Shown here piece by piece: positions 36,704-44,182 of a stretch of DNA of 64,000 nucleotides. Positions within the stretch are counted from its first letter, which is position 1. Every line of letters begins with the position of its first letter. Under the pieces are notes generated by a model that saw nothing but the letters and a program-made list of their open reading frames with translations, searched no databases and had not been told where the DNA came from. The translations under genes were made by a program, and so were the position numbers. Source of the DNA: Allopseudospirillum japonicum (GTDB lineage: Bacteria; Pseudomonadota; Gammaproteobacteria; Pseudomonadales; Halomonadaceae); the NCBI RefSeq assembly GCF_900108915.1, contig NZ_FNYH01000001.1, positions 434,001 through 498,000 of the forward strand, read 5' to 3'.

Positions 36704-37352
36704 TTTTTAACCTAGGCAAATTCGCTTCTGCACTTAGCAGTTGTAAATTTGCTTTCTTTTGGTGAAAAGAACACCAATCATCAAGCAATTCTTGATCCGT
36801 AATCTGACCTCTCTGATCAGTATCAACTGGTTTAGGGTTTGTTAAAGCAACAGACTCAATATCTATGGGACGCTGCTGCAAAAACTCCATTAACAGATCA
36901 TCAAATGAAGGTGATAGGTAAGATACATGACTATTTTCATAAGTTAATTTAGTTCCAAGAACTGGGCATATATCTACTTGATCCAAGGAGGCAGATTTAT
37001 ATGCCATAATAATTTCTTTTGCCGCTCTCCGAAAAGCCATAGAAACAACAGTTTTCTGAGAAGCAGGCCGTATACAATGAACCCAGCTACAATCTATGCT
37101 CGTTCCATCTACTCTGTGAATATAAAGACAACGATTATTGTGAAAGTCCCTTTCTACAGATATGTAATCTATTCCAGCACCCTTCTTTTCTGAGTACTCA
37201 GAGTGCAAAGTAAATAATGAAACGAAAAATTGCTCATCTTCCAACTGAAGTCGTTCACCTGCTTCATATCGGTTAATTCTATTCCTAGCCTCTTCAGTGG
37301 CTCTTTTTTTGGTCTTAAACTGATATGTTCCAAATGCTATCGGTTTTGCCAC
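36699..37352 (-). CDS. DCL family protein (DUF3223-like)
   Basis: 217 residues. The N-terminal half resembles the DCL (Defective Chloroplasts and Leaves) domain: YQFKTKKRATEEARNRINRY, LHSEYSEKKGAGIDYISVER, CLYIHRVDGTSIDCSW. Plant DCL proteins act in plastid rRNA processing; bacterial members are uncharacterised. The C-terminal half matches nothing that I recognise. AAGGAGAG precedes the start (ATG at 37352). A cassette gene by context, followed directly by an attC-like site. Confidence 0.65.
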   Translation of the reverse strand: MAKPIAFGTYQFKTKKRATEEARNRINRYEAGERLQLEDEQFFVSLFTLHSEYSEKKGAGIDYISVERDFHNNRCLYIHRVDGTSIDCSWVHCIRPASQKTVVSMAFRRAAKEIIMAYKSASLDQVDICPVLGTKLTYENSHVSYLSPSFDDLLMEFLQQRPIDIESVALTNPKPVDTDQRGQITDQELLDDWCSFHQKKANLQLLSAEANLPRLKS

Positions 37353-37370
37353 GTTACTCTCCTTAAAAAG

Positions 37371-37431
37371 TTAACATTTTAATATCAGACATGCACGTTT
37401 TGCCAATTTCGATATACTGGCAATTCTGGAA
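37371..37431. repeat. imperfect repeat, copy 1 (upstream of the DCL cassette)
   Basis: 61 bases align with 39601-39661, 47 identical by hand count. The copy contains an internal inverted pair TTGCCA/TGGCAA. On the minus strand both copies end in a GTTA core (GTTAACT here, GTTAGGT in copy 2) and sit just before a cassette gene's ribosome-binding site. They could be attC halves or a cassette-boundary remnant. Confidence 0.7.
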
Positions 37432-37548
37432 TTAAAAATTTGATTAATAAGAAAAAATCCGTTTTCTGATAGAGAAAAACATCATACTAGATGCACTAGT
37501 TCCAATTGCTGGTAAAAACTGGACATAGACATTGACATCTTCCCTTAC

Positions 37549-37604
37549 CTTAACGCCTGACGTTTGCCGACACATTTGTTATTGGTTGCAATGCCGTGCG
37601 TTAG
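37549..37604. other. attC-like site upstream of the toxin-antitoxin cassette
   Basis: CTTAACGCCTGACG at one end and GTGCGTTAGC at the other form a partly paired palindrome around a loose middle, like an attC with TAACG and GCGTTAG termini. The promoter of the dinJ-like gene starts about ten bases further on. The 333-base gap between the DCL gene and dinJ holds this site, the repeat at 37371 and the promoter, plus about 110 AT-rich bases with nothing recognised. Confidence 0.5.
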
Positions 37605-37613
37605 CTATTTTTC

Positions 37614-37664
37614 TTGAAGCCTTTGTAATGTGCCACTATACTGATGTCTAACTATGTAATACAT
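37614..37664 (+). promoter_or_regulatory. promoter and palindromic operator of the dinJ-yafQ pair
   Basis: TTGAAG (37614-37619), a 17-base spacer and TATACT (37637-37642) form a good sigma-70 promoter. ATGTAATACAT (37654-37664) is a perfect 11-base palindrome located at the expected transcript start, a likely autoregulatory site for antitoxin or toxin-antitoxin complex. The promoter makes the pair independent of any integron promoter. Confidence 0.7.
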
Positions 37665-37685
37665 CGTATAACAAAAGGTGCTATT

Positions 37686-37964
37686 ATGAAAACAGAAATG
37701 CTAAGTACTCGCATAGACCATGACACTAAAGTTGCTTTTACTAGCATCTGTGACGAAATGGGGCTTAGTACATCACAAGCTATTAAAATTTTTGCAAAAG
37801 CCGTGATTAATCATGGTGGTATACCATTTGACTTGCGCGTACCTCAACCAAATGAAACAACGATTTCAGCAATGAATGAACTTGTTCAAGGTCATGGGCA
37901 TAAAGCTGAATCGATTGAAACTATGCTGACTGAGCTAACTGAAGGCAAAGTTAAGAATGTATAG
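37686..37964 (+). CDS. DinJ/RelB family antitoxin
   Basis: 92 residues with a ribbon-helix-helix N-terminus: MLSTRIDHDTKVAFTSICDE, then MGLSTSQAIKIFAKAVI and GGIPFDL, typical of DinJ. AAGGTG lies six bases before ATG 37686; a frame from 37644 is open but overlaps the operator. It overlaps the toxin start by eight bases, giving translational coupling. The C-terminal part would wrap and neutralise the toxin. Confidence 0.9.
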   Translation: MKTEMLSTRIDHDTKVAFTSICDEMGLSTSQAIKIFAKAVINHGGIPFDLRVPQPNETTISAMNELVQGHGHKAESIETMLTELTEGKVKNV

Positions 37965-38226
37965 CCTAGAGTACTCAACACAATTCAAAAAAGACTTTAA
38001 AAAAATCACCAAAATGCCAATTTCGGACATCATTGAAGTCGGTAATATCATATCAAAGCTACAAAGAGGCGAAAAACTCGATCCTAAAAATGTTGATCAC
38101 CCTTTAAATGGCGGATGGATTGGATTTCGAGACTGTCACATTAAACCAGATTTAGTACTTATTTATCGCATTTTTGATAGCCAACTCCAATTAGCTAGAA
38201 TTGGCGCGCACAGTGATTTATTCTGA
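37957..38226 (+). CDS. YafQ-type mRNA interferase toxin
   Basis: 89 residues of the RelE/YafQ superfamily; such toxins cleave mRNA in the ribosomal A site. MYSLEYSTQFKKDFKKI, DHPLNGGWIGFRDCHIKPD and the end RIGAHSDLF carry the His and Asp residues used by E. coli YafQ (DH, CHIKPD, HSD). The Trp after the Asp in E. coli is Leu here. It appears intact and is paired with the upstream antitoxin. Confidence 0.9.
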   Translation: MYSLEYSTQFKKDFKKITKMPISDIIEVGNIISKLQRGEKLDPKNVDHPLNGGWIGFRDCHIKPDLVLIYRIFDSQLQLARIGAHSDLF

Positions 38227-38409
38227 TGAATTCCAGAATGTGTATATAGGTAATATCATCTCGCTTTCACTTGGATTTTCAAGATTAAGTAAAATACTTT
38301 TATTACGTGTAGTGCAGATAACCTCATTAATTCCTGCTCAGTGTTTGCATCGGCAATAGATATGCCCACCAAATCCATGCATAGGAAAGCTAACACGTCG
38401 CGAATCACT

Positions 38410-38626
38410 CTTAAGAAAAAGCTAATCGAGCGCTTAGATAACCTGCATGTTCCGGCTGCAAAACTTTCTGGAGCTGACAACATGTATAAAATTAAGCTGC
38501 GTCAAATCGGGCTACCGTCTCGTCTACAAAGTTGACGATGATGTCATCATTGTAACCGTCTTAGCAGTCGGAGAACACGAACGTAGCCATGTCTACCGTG
38601 CAGCGATGCAAAGATTAGATGATTGA
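38410..38626 (+). pseudogene. RelE-type toxin remnant, 5'-truncated and frameshifted
   Basis: Reading starts with LKKKLIERLDNLHVPAAKLSG and continues NMYKIKLRQIG. An extra G in ATCGGGCTACC shifts the frame; removing it restores YRLVYKVDDDVIIVTVLAVG and ERSHVYRAAMQRLDD, then a stop at 38626. The first 25 or so residues of RelE are missing. No antitoxin gene was found beside it. About 180 bases upstream (38227-38409) hold nothing recognised, only a short minus-strand open frame. Confidence 0.75.
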
Positions 38627-38640
38627 TTGCAGTATCACAC

Positions 38641-38686
38641 CTCAATCAGCCGATACGTTAGTGGCCGGTTGCATTGACTTGTTAGC
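38641..38686 (-). other. attC-like site, second copy
   Basis: On the minus strand GCTAACAAGTCAATGCAACC and onwards to CGGCTGATTGAG. It is nearly identical to 36659-36703 but is read through in frame by the GIY-YIG-like fragment, which takes its last 15 or so residues from it. As in the other copy, the closing core is not clear. Confidence 0.5.
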
Positions 38687-38821
38687 TTTTGATATTTCTG
38701 ATTCCTCGACGGATTTTAATTCCTTGCCATTCCAGTTCGATAGCTCACAAGCCATTCTTCCATCAGGCTCAGCATCTATTAGAAATAATTTAATTGTTTT
38801 TCCATATTTCGTGGAATACAT
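38642..38821 (-). pseudogene. N-terminal fragment of a GIY-YIG-type nuclease-family protein
   Basis: A 59-codon minus-strand frame starts MYSTKYGKTIKLFLIDAEPD and continues GRMACELSNWNGKEL. This resembles the N-terminal 40 residues of a family of GIY-YIG nuclease-containing proteins (xGKxIKxFLxDGxPxG...ELxNWTGK). It then runs into attC-like sequence and stops. The GIY-YIG catalytic domain is absent. No ORF of useful length remains. Assignment is from memory of the family and needs a search. Confidence 0.5.
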
Positions 38822-38838
38822 CCATTCTCTCCGAGAAA

Positions 38839-38910
38839 GCTAACGCCCAAAGCAGTGGCGCGCGTTAGCGCGTACAGCCCGCGGGACGATGCTGCCTTTG
38901 CTTGTTAGGT
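38839..38910 (-). other. complete attC-like site
   Basis: On the minus strand it starts ACCTAACAAGCAAAGGCAGC and ends CTGCTTTGGGCGTTAGC. The outer arms (38839-38855 and 38892-38908) are imperfectly complementary, and the R'' core CCTAAC and R' core GTTAG are both present. It begins eight bases after the stop of the HEPN-like gene. This is the best attC in the window. Confidence 0.75.
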
Positions 38911-38917
38911 TGCAAAC

Positions 38918-39580
38918 TCATTGGTCTAGGTGGTGAGCCAAGAATTGCTCTACTTCGTTTATCATTGTTTTTACATCGTTCGCTGAGAATTCTTCAGGCT
39001 TTCCGTGTGCGGCGCTATTTCTGATATCAGCGAGTGCCGTGATTCTTTTCTGCTGCAGCTTGTTGTATGTGCCATTCTTTGCTAGATCAGCATTCATTTT
39101 GTCTAGCTTGCCGTAGGCTATTCCGTTTCTGTCACAAAGCTCTCTCAGCCCAGTTTCAAGCACCACCCCAGCAATAACAGCTGCAGCTACATGGTAGCCG
39201 TTTGAAAGAAGCTCTCCTGCTTGCTGCAGTTCGCTATCAAAAACTTCTGCCTGCACTAAGGACTTTATGGATGTTAAATAGCCACCTTCAAAGTCATCTT
39301 TTGCGGCGCTAAAAACGGCTCTTGTTCGCTTTAATGAGCCGTGGTGGCTGTCATCTAGGCCGGAGAGTTTCTCAGCCTGAGTGAATGCGATGAAGTGCTG
39401 GGATTCTTCTCCGCAAACCTGGACTATGATGTTCTTTGCTTTAACGCGCCATGCAAGAAATGCATTGCTATCAATTGTCCAGCCATCACCAAAATGTCCA
39501 GAGGTTCTGGTCTTTGCTGCTTCTATGGAGTCAATCTCTTCCATAAGAACTGTGAAGCGCTGAGAGATTTTGTGGCTCAT
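38918..39580 (-). CDS. HEPN/DUF4145-like protein, cassette-encoded
   Basis: About 220 residues. The N-terminal half is of unknown type (WTIDSNAFLAWRVKAKNIIV). The C-terminal half is helical and looks like a DUF4145/HEPN domain, with GYHVAAAVIAGVVLETGLRELC and the Rx4H motif in DIRNSAAHGKPEEFS, the RNase signature of HEPN proteins. HEPN RNases act in toxin-antitoxin and anti-phage systems, but single-domain members may only bind nucleotides or scaffold. ATG 39580 has AAGGAA upstream. A complete attC follows the stop. Confidence 0.65.
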   Translation of the reverse strand: MSHKISQRFTVLMEEIDSIEAAKTRTSGHFGDGWTIDSNAFLAWRVKAKNIIVQVCGEESQHFIAFTQAEKLSGLDDSHHGSLKRTRAVFSAAKDDFEGGYLTSIKSLVQAEVFDSELQQAGELLSNGYHVAAAVIAGVVLETGLRELCDRNGIAYGKLDKMNADLAKNGTYNKLQQKRITALADIRNSAAHGKPEEFSANDVKTMINEVEQFLAHHLDQ

Positions 39581-39600
39581 GCTGATTCCTTTTTTATAAC

Positions 39601-39661
39601 CTAACACTTTAATCATAGGCGTGCTCATTTCGCCAATTTCAATATACCGGCAACTTTGGAA
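39601..39661. repeat. imperfect repeat, copy 2 (upstream of the HEPN cassette)
   Basis: Second copy of the 61-base repeat at 37371-37431. On the minus strand it ends AAAGTGTTAGGT, a GTTRRRY-type core, just before the HEPN gene's ribosome-binding site. The roughly 115 bases from here to 39778 hold no gene. Confidence 0.7.
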
Positions 39662-39778
39662 ATAATATTCTGATTAGAATATCTTCTGGTCTGGCCGCTT
39701 CCTTGCTAAACACGCATGCGCGATATCAAAAATACACTGTATGTTTAATCAGGAAACACAAATATCATACAGACACGG

Positions 39779-40525
39779 CTAAAAATGACACTGAGGTGCG
39801 TTTTCAGTAAGCGCTTGAATGCACAAAAAATAGGCTTGTCCGTAGGTTTTTTGCGTTCCGTATGTGGTCACTGAGGGAGTATCTTGTTGGCCTGCTTGGG
39901 TTGTTTGTCCTAAATGTGCCACCTTTTGCCATTGGCCCAAGCGCAAACGAAAGCGGCTGGCAACTTCTTGTGGACCTGAAATGGCTTGATCTTTTTCATA
40001 GGGTGCAGGCGTATTTTCCTGTCCATACGCTTGCACCTGACCAATAAAATCAACCTGAACATATTCGTCTAAAGGGGTAATATCAACCTGAAAACCGCGC
40101 GTCATACGGTAAAAATACCTGTGTTGTGCAAAAATAAAATCTTGCTGCACTTGTGCCGGTGTCCCTGGTGCCACCTCCACAGAAAAGACCTGATTTTGTT
40201 GCGTTGTATACATTTGCACATTACGCGTTAAGTCACGTAATCCATAGCTAAAATACAAACGGTAGCTTGCAGGCACTTGATCTAAACGGGCTAATAAATC
40301 CAATAAAGGCGCTACCGCTTGTGGATCACCACTTAAAATCAAGTTTTGTCCCTGCTGGCTCAATTGTACCTGCCCTAAATGCGGTGCTAATGCCTGCGCC
40401 AAGGCTGCCGCTGGCAAGGCTTGTGCACGATAAATTTCTAGTGAGGATGCTTGGCTTATTGCTGCTACGAATAAACAAATCAGCAAGCAAGCCCAAGCGG
40501 AAAGAAAATTCGTTCGCATCATCAT
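39779..40525 (-). CDS. exported protein with secretin-N-like domain
   Basis: 248 residues with a signal peptide (LSAWACLLICLFVAAISQAS). Residues about 28-90 (LEIYRAQALPAAALAQAL to PQAVAPLLDLLARLDQVP) have the fold signature of secretin short N-terminal domains. The remainder (YRLYFSYGLRDLTRNVQM, QVDITPLDEYVQVDFIG) looks like a beta-rich periplasmic domain. No secretin pore domain exists. It is last in a minus-strand group, 21 bases after the DUF3108-like gene. Confidence 0.6.
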   Translation of the reverse strand: MMMRTNFLSAWACLLICLFVAAISQASSLEIYRAQALPAAALAQALAPHLGQVQLSQQGQNLILSGDPQAVAPLLDLLARLDQVPASYRLYFSYGLRDLTRNVQMYTTQQNQVFSVEVAPGTPAQVQQDFIFAQHRYFYRMTRGFQVDITPLDEYVQVDFIGQVQAYGQENTPAPYEKDQAISGPQEVASRFRLRLGQWQKVAHLGQTTQAGQQDTPSVTTYGTQKTYGQAYFLCIQALTENAPQCHF

Positions 40526-40546
40526 GGCCTTCTATGTATTGATCAG

Positions 40547-41293
40547 CTAGTTTGTGGTGCGTACATGCCAACGCGCTAAACGAATCGACACGACTTCTTC
40601 TTGTTGATCGTAAGCTTGTGCTTTTAAAATCAGCCCCGGATAAGCGGCTGACATCCACATCAGCACTTTTTGTTCTGGTTTATCTGCAAACCAAAAACCA
40701 AATTCTAAGATAGGGATCAGCCGAGGGTCAGCGAGGATTTGCAAGCTTGCTAAATCATCCAAGTGATGATAATCAGCATACTTTTGATAGACCAAAGGCT
40801 TAAGACGCGCCTTCGAATCCAGTAAACTTAAATGCGCTTGATAACCCAAGGGTTTATCTGCCAGATGCTGCCCCAGCCATAATAAAGCGCTTTGTCGATC
40901 CATATAAGGCAGATCTTGGGCAGCCGGTTGCAAGTGCGTATCAACGTCTGTGATGGGTGTGATAAAGGCAGCGGCATCTAATGCGCGATCTTTTTTCGAT
41001 GTGAGTAAACGGCTACGCATCCGAAATTTTTGGCTGACAGGCTGCGTACCTTCCAAAATAAAACGCCCGTATTCTAACCAAGAAGCGACCTGCATATCCG
41101 CTTGCATGGTCGCTTGATAATAGGCTTGCCCCTGTCCCTGTTGATGATATTTCACATCATGCCGCACAGAGACTTTGGGGATTAAAGGGTGCTTAATATC
41201 CACTTGATAATGCGCTTCAAACTCTGGGTATTGTGCACTCGCACAGACAGAGCTCAACCCCAATAGCATACCTAACATCCAGTGTTTTAACAC
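40547..41293 (-). CDS. DUF3108-like exported protein
   Basis: 248 residues with a Sec signal (MLGMLLGLSSVCASA). The mature part begins YPEFEAHYQVDIKHPLIPKV, resembling DUF3108 proteins of the periplasm, which start with a beta-strand-rich region (F.ARY.V...). No catalytic motif is seen. It lies 18 bases after the upstream gene, so cotranscribed. Function unknown. Confidence 0.6.
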   Translation of the reverse strand: MLKHWMLGMLLGLSSVCASAQYPEFEAHYQVDIKHPLIPKVSVRHDVKYHQQGQGQAYYQATMQADMQVASWLEYGRFILEGTQPVSQKFRMRSRLLTSKKDRALDAAAFITPITDVDTHLQPAAQDLPYMDRQSALLWLGQHLADKPLGYQAHLSLLDSKARLKPLVYQKYADYHHLDDLASLQILADPRLIPILEFGFWFADKPEQKVLMWMSAAYPGLILKAQAYDQQEEVVSIRLARWHVRTTN

Positions 41294-41311
41294 AATCAGC
41301 CCCTTACGTAA

Positions 41312-42283
41312 TCAACGATAAAGATGCACTTCTAATTTTAGTGTAAAACGCCAATCCCCATCATAGACCACATCAGCCGCACTACGATCTTCTGCAACCC
41401 AAGCATATTCAGGTTGGAGTTCGTAAAACAACCAAGGACGCAAAAAGCTACGCCGGTACTTCACATGGACATAATATTCTTCTGCAACCCATTGGGGCTC
41501 ATCACTACCAAAAGCGCCTAACTCCAAGCCTACCCCTTCCTGTGGCCCATGTCGGGTGTAAGCACCTAGGCTACTTGCCCATTCAAAACGTTCATCTTCA
41601 TCGTAATAGGTCCCCGTCCCTGTTAAACGCAGCAAGTGTTGTGGATGCCATTGCCATTCCCAATCCAAGCGGGTTTGTGTGCCTAATTTTTCATCCAAGC
41701 GCCAAAAAAGACTTTGTGTCCAACGTGTTAACTGGGTATCAGTTAAAGGCAATTGATATCTGTGACGCGCAATTGCATAAGGATCTGGCGGGAAACGTGC
41801 TTCTAACCCACCTTCAAGGGTGGTTTCACTGCGTTCTGTTTGCGCCGCCAGCCAACGCAAAGCAAGACGTGTTCGCGTCACACTAGAGCTCTTACCGGAA
41901 GGATCATCTTCCGTAAACTCACCCCGAATATCTTCATCACGTGTGGTCAGCAAACGTACTCTTTCAGAAAGATGCGGTAGGCGTACACTGGCATATAAGC
42001 GCGTACGAAAGCGCCAGTCATCACGTTCAGACCAATCGATCTCATTACGCCAGCGGAAATAATTTTTATTGGTGTATTCATATTCGTCACTACGCTGGTT
42101 AGCAAAAAAACGATCAAAGCCCAAAATAGGATCATTGAGTTGTTGATACATATAAGCACGCGAACTATCCAACCAACTTGGGGCAGGTGTTGCTTCCGAT
42201 GTGGTCGCTTGGTTATTTGCACTCGCAAATACAGGCACCAAGCCCCCTAAGCAACATAAAGATAATGCAGTGACAAAACGCAC
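41312..42283 (-). CDS. exported beta-rich protein, probably outer-membrane associated
   Basis: About 323 residues. The signal peptide (VRFVTALSLCCLGGLVPVFA) is at the N-terminus when translation starts at GTG 42283, which has AGGGG about eight bases upstream. The body alternates aromatic and charged residues (YFRWRNEIDWSERDDWRFRTRLYASVRL as a series of short strands), like an outer membrane beta-barrel, but a closing aromatic C-terminus is only weakly present (KLEVHLYR). No family recognised. Confidence 0.6.
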   Translation of the reverse strand: MRFVTALSLCCLGGLVPVFASANNQATTSEATPAPSWLDSSRAYMYQQLNDPILGFDRFFANQRSDEYEYTNKNYFRWRNEIDWSERDDWRFRTRLYASVRLPHLSERVRLLTTRDEDIRGEFTEDDPSGKSSSVTRTRLALRWLAAQTERSETTLEGGLEARFPPDPYAIARHRYQLPLTDTQLTRWTQSLFWRLDEKLGTQTRLDWEWQWHPQHLLRLTGTGTYYDEDERFEWASSLGAYTRHGPQEGVGLELGAFGSDEPQWVAEEYYVHVKYRRSFLRPWLFYELQPEYAWVAEDRSAADVVYDGDWRFTLKLEVHLYR

Positions 42284-42346
42284 CTTAATCACCCCTCTTG
42301 GTTGATTGATCTTTCCACTTGAGTATGCCAAGCACCTTAAGGGAAT

Positions 42347-44068
42347 TTAATACATTAAGCTTAAAATTAATAACAAAAGTAACAGACCAGATAAGCCTTG
42401 CCAGAAAGCCAAAGGGTTACGCTGCATTAAAGGTGCTTGGGTTTCTTGTGTATAACGCGGGTTTGGCTTTTTCAAGTCGTAAATAAACTCAGATAAACGT
42501 GCGTATCTTAATTCAGGATTAGGCTGGAGTGCGCGCCGCAAAGCCGCATCCATCCACACAGGAATAATAGGATTTAACTGGAAGCTAGGGCGGTACTCAA
42601 GGCGTGCAAAGTCAAGTTGTGTATGCCCTGTGTGTACCTGATCTGCATAGGGCACTTGACCTGTCAATAACTCATACGCCACAGCAGCTAATGAAAATTG
42701 ATCACTGGTTTCATTGGGTTCACGGTTTAAATAATACTCAGGTGCTGTGTAAGGCGTAAAACCTACTTCGCGCGCTAAGGCCAATGCAGAAAGACCTTCT
42801 TGCGGATTTTTTAGGCAACAAGCTGCAAAATCGACCAGTTTCACTTGTCCTTGTGCATCAACCAGAATATTTTCTGGGGTCAGATGTTGATGCAAGATTT
42901 CTCGCCGATGTAACGCACGCAACCCTTTAGCAATTTTTTCTATCAGTACAATTTTTTGATGCAAATCAGCTAAGGGGAGACGCTGGTTATAATCACTTAA
43001 ACGCTCACCTTGCACATATTCAAGCAAATAATACAAATAGTTCCTTGGTTTGGAACTAGTAAGTACTCGGACAACATGCGGCGAGTTCACACGCTCCATC
43101 ACCCATTGTTGCATCATAAAATGCTGTAAAAAGCGGGCTTGCTGTGCTTTTTCTTCTGGGGGTGTTTTCAATACAGCCACTTGGGCAGTTTGCTGATCGC
43201 GCACTAAATACAAATGGCTGCGGGCACTTTGTTCAATAATCGCGTCAACCTGATAAGCATCTAAAGTATCCCCTACTTCCAGCCGAGGCGCTACCGGCAA
43301 AACACTGTAGGCATCACCTAAAGTTTCATCATGATGTAAGGGTAAGGTTTCTACTTGCACCAATTGAAAACAAAAATTAGAGCTAGAATAACCACGTGCC
43401 CCTGCTTTTTCGATAGCGAGTTTTAAAATCTGATCACAAGCTTGATGCAGATTATGCTTATATTCACGAATCAGGCGTACATAATCGCTTGGGGTTAAGG
43501 TGCCACGCGCAGCTTGCGTGGTCAGCAAAAAGATATCCCCTTGTTTTAACGCGAAAGATTGAAAGTCTATATCCAAGCTAGGGTCCATCCCTAAAGCACG
43601 CGAGGGATATCTGTATCCGCCTAAGTAGGTCGTGTGTTCACGGTTGATTTGTTCAAACTCTAAACCACGAAGACGAAACACCAAGGTATCGCCCAAATGG
43701 AATAAGTAGGCCGTGCGTGCGCGCAGAATGATGCTACTAAAGGAACTCACATAGCTACCATTAGCCACACTACGGCTTTGGCTAAACATCCAAGTATTTA
43801 ACGCACTGAGCACCCGTTTGACTGAGGTTTTCACATCCCAATTATCAGGGGTCGCAAAATAATCTGCCAAAAAGCCTTTCACACAAGTTTCACCGGCTTG
43901 TTTGGCAATCGCATTGCGCCATGTCGAATCGGCAATAACCGCAGCAACACCCTTAGTCGCCAGTTGTGACCCAGAAGGAATCGCTGTGGCCATCGACGAG
44001 CGCACACTACGACGATCGGGGGCAATATAGGCTTGCCCATAATTCACCTTAAGTTGGCCGACTTGCAT
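42347..44068 (-). CDS. PP2C-like/Ser-Thr kinase-like fusion, catalytically degenerate in both domains
   Basis: 573 residues. The N-terminal part (1-235) resembles the PP2C domain of bifunctional kinase/phosphatases, but metal-ligand motifs are changed: ADG is ADS, the LATDG site is LTTQA, and DDN is SSN. The C-terminal part (about 255-510) is a kinase fold with VLKTP (Lys), but HRD is HQH (HQHLTPENILV) and DFG is DFA. One membrane helix ends the protein (WQGLSGLLLLLLILSLMY). Both active sites look dead, so a regulatory or scaffolding role is likely. It is downstream of the chemoreceptor gene by 114 bases. Confidence 0.85.
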   Translation of the reverse strand: MQVGQLKVNYGQAYIAPDRRSVRSSMATAIPSGSQLATKGVAAVIADSTWRNAIAKQAGETCVKGFLADYFATPDNWDVKTSVKRVLSALNTWMFSQSRSVANGSYVSSFSSIILRARTAYLFHLGDTLVFRLRGLEFEQINREHTTYLGGYRYPSRALGMDPSLDIDFQSFALKQGDIFLLTTQAARGTLTPSDYVRLIREYKHNLHQACDQILKLAIEKAGARGYSSSNFCFQLVQVETLPLHHDETLGDAYSVLPVAPRLEVGDTLDAYQVDAIIEQSARSHLYLVRDQQTAQVAVLKTPPEEKAQQARFLQHFMMQQWVMERVNSPHVVRVLTSSKPRNYLYYLLEYVQGERLSDYNQRLPLADLHQKIVLIEKIAKGLRALHRREILHQHLTPENILVDAQGQVKLVDFAACCLKNPQEGLSALALAREVGFTPYTAPEYYLNREPNETSDQFSLAAVAYELLTGQVPYADQVHTGHTQLDFARLEYRPSFQLNPIIPVWMDAALRRALQPNPELRYARLSEFIYDLKKPNPRYTQETQAPLMQRNPLAFWQGLSGLLLLLLILSLMY

Positions 44069-44182
44069 GCTTGCCAGTTCCTCTTGTGTCTGATAAATAC
44101 CGCGACTTTATAAGTATCATACACAAGACTTCTCTTAGCTGCCGTTACGCTTTTGGCGATACTCCTGCAAGAACTCTGCCAA

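Larger units (their letters stand above)
36100..39700. mobile_element. integron-like gene-cassette cluster without a visible integrase
   Basis: About 3.6 kb of small genes, typical of cassettes, is interspersed with imperfect palindromes resembling attC sites (36659-36703, 37549-37604, 38641-38686, 38839-38910). Most genes point to the minus strand, with attC-like sequence just after their stops; the toxin-antitoxin pair points the other way with its own promoter, as is common in integrons. No integrase gene or attI was seen, so this is best described as a cluster of attC sites lacking integrase. Boundaries are approximate. Confidence 0.6.

Noticed and set aside
38256-38483. 75-residue minus-strand ORF beside the relE remnant
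   Set aside because: Its upstream half is the antisense of the RelE remnant; the rest shows no start signal and no family.
36100-39700. Prophage or conjugative island
   Set aside because: No integrase, capsid, replication, relaxase or tRNA attachment site is seen; attC-like sites and gene sizes fit cassettes.
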